Origin: Archivesica marissinica
Taxonomy: Eukaryota > Mollusca > Bivalvia > Venerida > Vesicomyidae
Assembly (NCBI GenBank): GCA_014843695.1
Contig: CM026394.1
Location: forward strand, 41,621,823 to 41,685,822
Length of the DNA: 64,000 nucleotides
Direction of reading: 5' to 3'
In this document: piece after piece, positions 55,715-64,000 of the stretch
Layout of the letters: every line of letters starts with the position of its first letter
How positions within the stretch are numbered: the stretch's first letter is position 1
Program-made: the position numbers and the translations under genes
The notes under the pieces: model-generated
Seen by the model: the letters and a program-made list of their open reading frames with translations, nothing else
The model's database searches: none
Told to the model about the DNA's origin: nothing

Positions 55715-56935
55715 CATTACTGACCAATTATTCCCTCTAACTCGCCAACTTTTCTCTAACTGAACAACTACCCCCTCTAACTGACCAACTACCCCCTCTA
55801 ACTGAACAACTACCCCCTCTAGCTGAACAACTACTCCATCTAACTCACCAACTCTTCCCTCTAACTCACCAACTATTCCCTGTAACTGACCACTATTCCC
55901 TGTAACTGACCAACTATCCCCTCTAACTGACCAACTATTTCCTCTAACTGACCAACTATTTCCCCCAACTCACTAACTACTCTCTCTAACTGACCATCTA
56001 TTCCCTCTAACTAACTATTACCTCTGACCAATTATTCCCCCAACTCAACTATTCCCTCTAACTGACCAAATATTCCCTATAACTGATCAACTATTCCCTC
56101 TAACTGACAAACTATTCCATCTAACTCACCAACTAATTCCCTCTAACTCACCAACTATTCCCTCTAACTGACCAACTATTCCCTATAACTGATCAACTAT
56201 TCCCTATAACTGACCAACTATTCCCTCTAACTGACCAAATATTCCCTATAACTGATCAACTATTCCCTCTAACTCACCAACTATTCCCTCTAACTGACCA
56301 ACTATTCCCTATAACTGATCAACTATTCCCTCTAACTGATCAACTATTCCCTCTAACTGACAAACTATTCCCTCTAACTGACCAACTATATTCCCTCTAA
56401 CTGACCAACTATTCCCTATAACTGATCAACTATTCCCTCTAACTGACAAACTATTCCCTCTAACTGACCAACTATTCCCTCTAACTGACCAACTATCCCC
56501 TATAACTGACCAAATATTCCCTCTAACTGACCAACTATCCCCTCTAACTGACCAACTATTCCCTCTAACTGACCAACTATTCCCTATAACTGATCAACTA
56601 TTCCCTCTAACTGACCAACTATCCCCTCTAACTGACCAACTATTCCCTCTAACTGACCAACTATTCCCTCTAACTGATCAACTATTCCCTCTAACCGACC
56701 AACTATTCCCTCTAACTCACCAACTAATTCCCTCTAACTCACCAACTATTCCCCCTAACTGACCAACTAATTCCCCCTAATTCGCCAACTGTTCCCTCTA
56801 ACTGACCAACTATTCCCTCTAACTGACCAACTATTCTCTCTAACTCATCAAATATTTCCCCTAACTCACCAACTGTTCCCTCTGACCAACTGTTCCCTCT
56901 AACTCATATCAACTATTCCCTCTAACTGACATAAT
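55715..56935. repeat. 21-bp satellite (about 57 copies)
   Basis: Unit CTAACTGACCAACTATTCCCT; variants AACTCACCAACT, ATAACTGATCAAC, CTATCCCCT. Its sequence is unrelated to the 21-bp satellite at 49935-53728. Confidence 0.94.
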
Positions 56936-57142
56936 TTGCTCTGCTCCATCGCTGTTTCATAATACCCTTTTATACTTTCTCCCAAACCAATACAGATAAC
57001 CAATTTCAGCCACATTGTAATAATAGATTTTATATCTCCAATTAACTGATTAAGATTAGAATAAAGTTATTGTATAATCTCATGCAGATGATTCTATTCA
57101 TTCTTCCCTGTAAAATAAATTGGAAAACAACCATTATAAGTA

Positions 57143-58121
57143 CAGTGAAACCCCTCTAAACCGAACCGCTTCCGGGCCGGAAGAGAAGTTCGGTTTGGAG
57201 GGGTTTTCGGTTTAGAGGGGTTTTCGGATGAGGGGGGGGGGGAGATAAAGTTTTGAACACATGTCTGTATGAATACAGGAATAACAAGAAATGACACTAA
57301 AATTACTTTTTAATAATAAAAATATATACGTGTATGTATACGTCAGCATGATAGCATGTTACTGCACAATAAAATGATCCATTAAAGTTTGTTTCTGCTT
57401 ACAGCGCATGTTAGGAGGCTGAGACATGCTTGAATTTTGGCAGTTACTAAAGAACTAATAACTTACAAATGTAGAATAAAATATATATAAGCTCAAATTT
57501 GTTTGTACGTAATGACTTGTCGGTGGTTCCGTATTTGATCAATAATTATGAAATATAATTATCAATGCTATACCTTAAATAATGATAGTCTGCCTTTTGT
57601 GAAATCCCATTCACATCTAATTAGATCATATTAAAACTAATTACTCAAACATGAAAAGAGATTAACAAACCTGCAATTGCAAAGGACATAATTAAATAGT
57701 GTCCAGTCGTAATCCATTTGATAACAACATAATTAAAACAAATTTTCAGCATCATTGGTTTTTATCACGCCTTTATGTTCTCACAACACCACGTCGGATG
57801 TAAACAATACGGATAAAACACCAATATGCCGACTGATTAATTGAATTGTGAAAACACGGAAGGTGTTATGTTTCATGTGAGACAAAGGTTGTTTCGGATC
57901 CGGATTTTACGCCACCGGCTGTTCGGTTTTCAGGGGTAATTTGCAATAGAAATGTGCACAAATGGTCCCGAAAACTTGTCCGGTATTTGGAAAAGAGAGG
58001 TTCCAGTTTAGAGAGTTTTTTTTACAAAGAACAAAGAAGGGAAAATATTGGGACAGCGAAAATTGTCCGGTTTGGAGGGAATTCCGATTTAGAGGGGTTC
58101 CGGTTTTGAGGGGTTTCACTG
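57143..58121. mobile_element. Non-autonomous pogo/Tigger-like element, 979 bp
   Basis: Ends CAGTGAAACCCCTCTAAACC and GGTTTTGAGGGGTTTCACTG are inverted repeats flanked by TA (57141-57142, 58122-58123), with sub-terminal iterations (GGTTTAGAGGGGTTTTCGG, TCCGATTTAGAGGGG). CAGT ends and TA target duplication indicate the Tc1/mariner superfamily, and the end sequence resembles pogo/Tigger. The interior has no transposase. Confidence 0.8.
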
Positions 58122-58202
58122 TACCCATTTCTTGAATCAACATCGTCTTCTTATCCAGAAATATTATATAGATAAAGCCTGTACAGTTTCTCTGAGATGG
58201 TT

Positions 58203-58470
58203 ATTTAAGTTTCATTAACGTCGCTACCGGTTACCCAAATCCCATTTTGAGCGACTGGCAGTTTACCTAACAAACCATTTCCTGGGCAGGCTCCAGCGGT
58301 TAACCAGTACTTGGTGCACCAACCTCCATAAGAAACAGCCAACTTTTTCATATAAAGAGCCATGGTCTGTTCCGAGTTCGAACCCATGACCATCTGAGCG
58401 GGCTCGAACCCATGACCATCTGAGCGGGGCTTGAACCCATGACCATCAGTGATGAAAGGTTACAGTTGTG
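58203..58470 (-). mobile_element. SINE family D, reverse copy
   Basis: Reverse complement of the family D body and head (TAACCAGTACTTGGTGCACC, CCATAAGAAACAGCCAAC, then B box GAGTTCGAACCCATGACCAT). The B-box region is triplicated (ACCCATGACCATCTGAGCGG at 58383, 58408, 58434). Confidence 0.85.
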
Positions 58471-58488
58471 TTACTCTGAGATGCTGAG

Positions 58489-58752
58489 TCCGCCTCCGTA
58501 GTCGAGTGATTAAGGTCGCTGACTTGTATACCACTGTAACCTATCATCACTGATGGTCACGGGTTCGAGCCCCGCTCAGGTCGTGTCTCATTTATATGAA
58601 AAAGTTGGCAGTTTCTTACGGAGGTTGGTGCACCCAAGTACTGGTTAACCGTTGGAGCCTGCCCAGGAAAGGTGTTGTTAGGTAAACTGCCCGCCGGCGA
58701 TATAGCCCGAAATGGTGCTGATGCAGGCGTAAAACCCGAAATATAACATAAC
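58489..58752 (+). mobile_element. SINE family D, forward copy
   Basis: TCCGCCTCCGTAGTCGAGTG to ACCCGAAATATAACATAACA. It is arranged tail-out against the reverse copy at 58203-58470, only about 20 bp apart head to head. Confidence 0.9.
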
Positions 58753-58758
58753 ATATCT

Positions 58759-58856
58759 CTTCCTCATAGCGATGGATTCCATTAGGAGGTCTCGAGGGCA
58801 ATTAATTTAATCTTGTAAAAACTTGTGCAATCGAGCTAAAATAAATTTGTATAAAC
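58759..58856 (+). mobile_element. SINE family A, 3' half
   Basis: TCTTCCTCATAGCGATGGAT, TCTCGAG and AATCGAGCTAAAATAAATTT match the 3' half of 2255-2486. It directly follows the family D SINE. Confidence 0.8.
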
Positions 58857-59059
58857 AATTGATCCCTGACTAAAAATAGTGCATCATATATTCTAATTGG
58901 TTTCTGGACAGATCGTTTCCGAGTGGTTACAATAATGGCTGTATGCATATGCGAAATCGAAACCTGACGGTTGTATCCAGTTTCCACAATATTTCAGTCA
59001 TGATTAATAGCAATGAAATGAATGTGTGTTAAGCACTTTTACCATATTTTATTCAAATT

Positions 59060-59702
59060 GCTTGTATATACATCACATTTATGACATAACTTTGTTTGTA
59101 TTCAGTATGTTTTCAGTATCATACAGCAGCTATATACATCACATTTATGACATAACTTTGTATTTAGTTTCATATATACATCACATTTATGACATAACTT
59201 TGTATTCAGTTTCATATGTACATCACATTTATGACATAACTTTGTATTCAGTTTCATATGTACATCACATTTATGACATAACTTTGTATTCAGTTTCATA
59301 TGTACATCACATTTATGACATAACTTTGTATTCAGTTTCATATGTACATCACATTTATGACATAACTTTGTATTCAGTTTCATATGTACATCACATTTAT
59401 GACATAACTTTGTATTCAGTTTCATATGTACATCACATTTATGACATAACTTTGTATTCAGTTTCATATGTACATCACATTTATGACATAACTTTGTATT
59501 CAGTTTCATATGTACATCACATTTATGACATAACTTTGTATTCAGTTTCATATGTACATCACATTTATGACATAACTTTGTATTCAGTTTCATATGTACA
59601 TCACATTTATGACATAACTTTGTTTGTATTCAGTTTCATATGTACATCACATTTATGACATAACTTTGTTTGTATTCAGTTTCATATGTACATCACATTT
59701 TA
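59060..59702. repeat. 42-bp tandem array (about 15 copies)
   Basis: Unit CATATGTACATCACATTTAT, GACATAACTTTGTATTCAGT, TT, near-identical internally; edge units carry TTTG insertions. The 14-codon frame (YSVSYVHHIYDITL) is incidental. It is unrelated to the 42-bp array at 6789. Confidence 0.94.
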
Positions 59703-59995
59703 TGAAACTCGTTTTGGAATATTAAAATGCTCGCTTAAAGCGACATTACATCACGTATAAATGCGTCGCTACTTCAAATTCTTCCCCGAATACATTGGAA
59801 CACTAACATTGAATCAATAAACAGTGTTTTTGTGGTCTTTTGAAAGTAGGATTTCATATAACAGGTATCCACGCTCCTGATTTGACGTGTGTTTGTCATT
59901 GGAGTCAATACTAAGCACGTGATACTGTCGTTTAGAGATAATTTAACTAAGATTAATCTACAAATAAATATCCATGGGCACTAATGTGAGATATA

Positions 59996-61508
59996 CTGAG
60001 TCAAAAAAGAAACGATACCAAACTAAAAATGACGTAAAACGGATAAAACCATAGAAAGGTTTAATATATTATTACGTATCAGTACCGGGTATCTTATTGC
60101 AACGTCAGCCAACCATAAACACAGGTAAATAAACACCCGATAACCCTGGAACGCCGAATTTCTGATTTGCACGTGCTCCTCAACAAAGACAACTTCCTGC
60201 ACATGTACAAATCGGAAAACCGGTTTATTGTACTGGTATTGCATTATCATCGAGGAAAAACACCTTACATACCCATTGTTACCTCTAACAAAATGCCTAG
60301 GCTAAACCGCAATCAGAGAATGCGTGCCATTGGCATGATTGACGGCGGTTTACGTCAGCGTGACGTCGCAAATCGACTCGGGGTTACGCGGATCACGATA
60401 ACACGTCTACTTCGACGTTATCGAACACATGGATCGGTGGACGACCGTCCAAGATCTGGTCGACCACGTGTGACGACGCGTGAACAGGACCGTCACATTC
60501 GGACGTCACATTTACGTGACCGGTTCCTACCTGCTACGCACACAGCTGCCGTTACTCCTGGGATGACCAACAATCGCATCAGTGCACAAACAGTCAGGAA
60601 CCGGCTCAGTGAACGTGGCATTCGTGCCTATCGGCCATACGTTGGACCCATCCTGACACGACGTCACCGTGACGTACGGCGGGAATGGACGACGGAACGT
60701 GCTCGCTGGACTCGGTTACAGTGGAATTCGGTGATGTTTAGCGATGAATCGCGGTTCTGTTTGCGTCGAGCGGATGGCAGAGAGCGGGTATATCGCAGAC
60801 GCGGTGAACGTTACGCCGACGCATGTGTACGTCAGGTCGATCTGTTCGGGGGCGGAAGCGTTATGGCGTGGGGCGGTATCACCTTCGGTAGTCGCACTGA
60901 ACTGTTAGTGGTGGACGGGAACCTAAACGCCCAGCGGTACTGTGATGAGATCCTTGCGCCAGTTGTTGTGCCGTTCTTTAACGCCAACAGAAACGTCACA
61001 CTGTTCCAACAGGACAACGCCAGGTGTCATACTGCTCGGATTTCCACCACATTATTGGAGCAGAACAATATTGAAACCCTGCCGTGGCCTGCTTTGTCAC
61101 CAGACTTGTCACCCATAGAACATTTGTGGGATACGTTAGACCGCCGCGTCAGACGACGTCAGCCGGTAACGTTAAACCAACTGAGGGATGTTTTGCGTCA
61201 GGAGTGGACAAATATTGACCAGCAAGAGATTCAGACACTCTTCCGTTCGATGCGACGGCGGTGCATTGCAGTGAGAGACGCAAATGGTGCCCATACTCGG
61301 TATTGACGTCTGTGTGAAAACTCCATTAGACCCCTGTCCGACGAATTACGTCATCACGCAGCAGACAGTTTCGGAGGCTCATTATGCTTTATGTGCTCCT
61401 CTTTCAAACATGTTGGACTATCATCTTATGAATTTTCAAAGAATTTTCTTAATAAATGTTGAAATTATAGACACATAAACACCAGGTATCGTTTCTTTTT
61501 TGACTCAG
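59996..61508 (+). mobile_element. Intact Tc1/mariner-superfamily transposon, 1513 bp
   Basis: Perfect 24-bp terminal inverted repeats: left starts CTGAGTCAAAAAAGAAACGA (59996-60019), right ends TCGTTTCTTTTTTGACTCAG (61485-61508), bordered by TA. It holds one full-length transposase gene. An empty site in the paralogous MITE (GAGATATAACGG, near 63215) confirms the borders. Identical ends and an open transposase imply recent insertion and possible activity. Confidence 0.95.
60293..61306 (+). CDS. Tc1-like DD34E transposase, 337 aa
   Basis: Catalyses cut-and-paste transposition at TA. I start at ATG 60293 (MPRLNRNQRM, context AAAATGC); an in-frame ATG at 60167 would add 42 residues with no family likeness. 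Residues 5-45 form the first helix-turn-helix (RQRDVANRLGVTRITITRLL), followed by a GRPR AT-hook-like motif (56-59) and a second DNA-binding domain to about 110. The DDE catalytic domain has D151 in MFSDESRF, D241 in QQDNARCH and E276 in SPIEHLWD; 34 residues between D241 and E276 define DD34E. A WGG motif (193-195) is present. Length matches the usual 330-345. No stop or frameshift. The gene is visibly more GC-rich than its surroundings, which may hint at horizontal origin. AATAAA at 61451 could serve polyadenylation. Confidence 0.96.
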   Translation: MPRLNRNQRMRAIGMIDGGLRQRDVANRLGVTRITITRLLRRYRTHGSVDDRPRSGRPRVTTREQDRHIRTSHLRDRFLPATHTAAVTPGMTNNRISAQTVRNRLSERGIRAYRPYVGPILTRRHRDVRREWTTERARWTRLQWNSVMFSDESRFCLRRADGRERVYRRRGERYADACVRQVDLFGGGSVMAWGGITFGSRTELLVVDGNLNAQRYCDEILAPVVVPFFNANRNVTLFQQDNARCHTARISTTLLEQNNIETLPWPALSPDLSPIEHLWDTLDRRVRRRQPVTLNQLRDVLRQEWTNIDQQEIQTLFRSMRRRCIAVRDANGAHTRY

Positions 61509-61764
61509 TATATAACGGTAAATCTGTAACATAAATCGTGTTATTCAGGATAAACGCTTTGTATTATGCTTGGATGTTTACCCTATTTACATTATTTTGT
61601 TATGTCAACAAACCGCTTATTACATTTGTTAATTAGTTGAAATACTCAGTTTTTTAGGCAATAGGAAATTACATTCTATAGAAATTTGCGTTTTCACCGA
61701 TGTAATGTCGCTTTAATAGCAAATTACCACGAGTATAACATCCCTTTTATCACATTGCCATGTA

Positions 61765-62204
61765 GGGATGGCAACGAATAGCCATTTTACTATTCGAATA
61801 TTCGGTCGGTTAGATATTCGAATATTCGATATAATTCTTTCAAGAACTCAAAATCACTCAGACTGTTATAAAAATGCCAAATTAAGCTACTTTACTAAAT
61901 GTCATCTTCTTCCGGCAAGGCCATGCACATATTACGACGCATTCAGTCACAGTTATTGTTATCGGCCACTGTACATTCATGGATGGGTGTTTTCACAAAT
62001 GTTTATTCATACATCCTGGGGCAATTTCTTTTGTATTGGAAGGTTTTATGGTGGCTTCAAATTGTAAAAGTAGACAACGTATCGGATTTACGAGTTTATT
62101 TTATTTTTGCAAATATTATATTTTTTCCGAATATTCGAATACTGGAATAGTATTCGGATATTCGGACGTCCGAGCGAATATTCGTATATTCGTTGCCATC
62201 CCTA
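61765..62204. mobile_element. hAT-like foldback MITE, 440 bp
   Basis: Ends TAGGGATGGCAACGAATA and TATTCGTTGCCATCCCTA are perfectly inverted; sub-terminal ATATTCGAATATTCG iterations occur on both sides. No clear 8-bp target duplication. The interior has no coding frame. An AGGGRTGGCAACGA end is typical of widespread non-autonomous hAT elements (from memory). Confidence 0.78.
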
Positions 62205-62930
62205 GTTTTAATCATATTTTTGCGAGTGTATGCCAAAACCCACAGATTTCCGGACCAAAGTAGGGTGGTCGTCTTATAAGTGAGATCACCTTATAGGCGA
62301 GTATGGACAAAATGAAAAGCTTGAGGGTTTCTCCTAAAATGTTTTCCAAATTATGCTTATGTTCAACTCTATTTATTTACTGTCTATAGTAAATTTGTTT
62401 TTAATTCCATTGTTTGAAGAACCAACACATCTTACAGTGATTTGTTACCATAGGGATATACTATAATGGTCTATTTATAGGATGTTTATTGTGAGGTCTA
62501 TTTATAGGATGTTTATTGTGAGGTCTATTTATAGGATGTTTATTGTGAGGTATTAAAAGCCTATGTAAGTGTCAGAGCTGGTAGAAAATAACATCTCATA
62601 GGATTGGCTTCATCGGCTGCTCAAATGATCTGCTTATTTTTGTAGGGGAAACTGTTTATTGGTGATTGTTTTTTCAGATGATTAGCCTCACATTAGGACC
62701 TTGGGACACATTATCTTATAATAGAAGCTGTCTACATTCTGAGACAGTTGTTTATTATCGATGTGCTATAATGACTTCCACTTACATAACGTACAACAGT
62801 GCACTTATGCACAGACGCTTGCTGTCTGAAATGGCTTCATGTTCAAAACCCCAATTTTTAAAAAATTTTTTTTTAATAACATGACTTTTTTTTTTAATAA
62901 CTATGGCTTTGGTAGTGACGGGGTATAATT
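62205..62930. other. No gene; MITE-type end and short repeat
   Basis: GTCGTCTTATAAGTGAGATC and CTTATAGGCGAGTATGGAC at 62262-62310 resemble the TACCGT/ACGGTA ends. GGTCTATTTATAGGATGTTT, ATTGTGA is repeated three times (27-bp, 62470-62550). T-rich tracts near 62860-62895. Confidence 0.5.
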
Positions 62931-62934
62931 TTAA

Positions 62935-63430
62935 AGCGACATTACATCGCAAAAAGCCCCAAAAAATGCACTGTTAGCGTATAAATGCATTGCTACTACA
63001 AATTCTTCCGAATACATTCGAACACTAACATTGAATCAATAAACAGTGTTTTTGTGGTCTACAAACTTTCAAAAGTGACGTTTCATATACCTGTCATCCA
63101 CGCTCCTGAATTGACATTTCTTTGTCATTGTAGTCAATACTAAATCGCTTAAAGATAATAAATTTATCTAAGATTAGTCTACAAATAAATATGTATAGGC
63201 ACAGATGTGAGATATAACGGTATATCTGTATCATAAATCTCGTTATTCGGGATACGCATGTATGTCGACCCTGTTTACATTATATTGTTATGTCAACAAA
63301 CCGTGTATACAACGCTTGTTTATTAGTTGAATTACTCAATTTTTGAGGCAAATATTTGGAAACAAATTATACCATATAGTAGGAAATTAAATGCTGTATA
63401 AATTTGCGTTTTCACTGATGTAGTGTCGCT
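62935..63430. mobile_element. MITE family M4, uninterrupted, 496 bp
   Basis: TTAA at 62931-62934 and 63431-63434; ends AGCGACATTACATC and GATGTAGTGTCGCT. It sits inside a unit of the 45-bp array: GGTAGTGACGGGGTATAATT lies to the left and ACTCATGGATATGGCCTTGA to the right. Confidence 0.88.
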
Positions 63431-63439
63431 TTAAACTCA

Positions 63440-63735
63440 TGGATATGGCCTTGACAGTGACAGGGTGTCATTTTTAAACTTGCATAGATATGGCCTTGAT
63501 AGCGATGGGGTGTCATTTTTAAACTTGCATAGATATGGCCTTGACAGTGACGGGTTGTCATTTTTAAACTTGTTCTGATATGGCCTTGATAGCGACAGGG
63601 TGTCATTTTTAACTTGTTTTGTTTGATATGGCCTTAATAGCTACAGGGTGTCATTTTTAAGCTTGCATGAATATGGCCTTGATAGCGACGCGATGTTATT
63701 TTTAAACTTGCATGAATATGACCGTGATAGTTAGG
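63440..63735. repeat. 45-bp tandem array (about 6 copies)
   Basis: ATATGGCCTTGATAGCGATG, GGGTGTCATTTTTAAACTTG, CATAG with modest variation. A diverged first unit lies left of the M4 MITE (about 62900-62930). Confidence 0.9.
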
Positions 63736-63737
63736 GG

Positions 63738-63850
63738 TGTAACGATGCATCGCAATAGACAGCGTCACGATAGTCAACCATCGATGGTAAATATGACCAT
63801 CGATAGTATTGACTATTGCGGCATTACTCTCGCAATAGTTTCGATAGTTG
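63738..63850. mobile_element. hAT-like MITE fragment
   Basis: TAGGGGTGTAACGATGCATC start and repeated inverted ATCGATGGTAAATATGACCATCGAT, with CGCAATAGTTTCGATAGT. The terminal motif is typical of another common non-autonomous hAT group. The matching right end is not found. Confidence 0.5.
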
Positions 63851-63851
63851 C

Positions 63852-64000
63852 CAGGGGTGGCGAAATCAGTCATTTGTTACGCCGGGCAAGTAGATTTTCG
63901 AATGTAACTTGTCCGTGGACAAGTAAAAATACCGGCGAGTGCATTTACTTCATGTTCCCATGGCATTTAAATCGTATTTTAATGAGAAAGCATCGGCGAA
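63852..64000. mobile_element. hAT-like element start, cut by window end
   Basis: CAGGGGTGGCGAAATCAGTC begins directly after the previous fragment and continues through GCCGGGCAAGTAGATTTTCG and ACTTGTCCGTGGACAAGTAA to the window end. CAGGGG is a hAT-type terminus. Incomplete. Confidence 0.4.

Larger units (their letters stand above)
59739..61712. mobile_element. MITE family M4 interrupted by a Tc1-like transposon
   Basis: TTAA at 59735-59738 and 61713-61716; ends AGCGACATTACATC and GATGTAATGTCGCT. Without the Tc1-like insertion it is about 460 bp and aligns along its length with 62935-63430 (ACACTAACATTGAATCAATA, AACAGTGTTTTTGTGGTCT, TATGTCAACAAACCG). Confidence 0.87.

Noticed and set aside
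59026..59658. 210-codon repeat protein candidate (YVHHIYDITLYSVS)
   Set aside because: 42-bp tandem array, open on both strands, with a non-repeat start of only about 20 residues.
60167..60292. N-terminal extension of the transposase from ATG 60167
   Set aside because: The 42 extra residues show no similarity to Tc1-type DNA-binding domains; the family normally starts near the first helix-turn-helix, matching ATG 60293.

Overview
This is eukaryotic, AT-rich, repeat-dominated DNA from an invertebrate animal, most likely a bivalve mollusc. Evidence: several tRNA-derived SINE families with target-site duplications, TTAA-flanked foldback MITEs, an intact Tc1/mariner element, an intronless class A GPCR, and decayed mobile-element genes of types I associate with bivalves and other marine invertebrates. 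There is no operon structure. A 1000-base run of N (42520-43519) is an assembly gap. By hand estimate, tandem arrays cover about 30 kb of the 63 kb of real sequence.

Layout. 0-6.4 kb: short arrays, SINEs (one carrying a TTAA MITE) and a 48-52 bp satellite. 6.4-9.2 kb: SINE plus a 42-bp satellite. 9.6-15 kb: two opposite-facing decayed copies of one transposon-associated gene, broken by SINEs and by tandem repeats grown from their own sequence. 15.1-21.65 kb: a 20/13-bp satellite, then a 69-bp array. 23.1-25.6 kb: the GPCR gene (minus strand), with its 3' end tandemly copied downstream and a perfect 66-bp array upstream. 25.6-29.8 kb: short arrays, SINEs, MITEs. 30-34.9 kb: 17-bp satellite. 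35.4-41 kb: TTAA MITEs, hAT-like MITE, chimeric SINE, arrays made from MITE ends. 42.4-43.7 kb: gap between two arrays. 44.6-45.1 kb: small cysteine-rich gene. 46.7-48.4 kb: candidate hAT remnant with a zinc-finger fragment, a SINE and a MITE inside. 49.9-56.9 kb: 21-bp, 29-bp and second 21-bp satellites. 57.1-64 kb: pogo-like MITE, SINEs, 42-bp array, intact Tc1-like transposon nested in a MITE, hAT-like MITEs.

Credible intact coding sequences are three: the GPCR (23549-24796, minus), the 164-residue cysteine-rich protein (44633-45127, minus) and the Tc1-like transposase (60293-61306, plus). Decayed coding remnants lie at 9700-11250 (minus), about 12650-14940 (plus) and 47628-47930 (plus). 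Very long open frames inside satellites (up to 1762 codons) follow from repeat units that lack stop codons and are not called as genes.

The main theme is a chain of events that can be read from paralogous empty sites: SINE, MITE and transposon insertions into each other, and tandem arrays seeded from pieces of known elements or genes (MITE ends, a transposon ORF, the GPCR 3' end).
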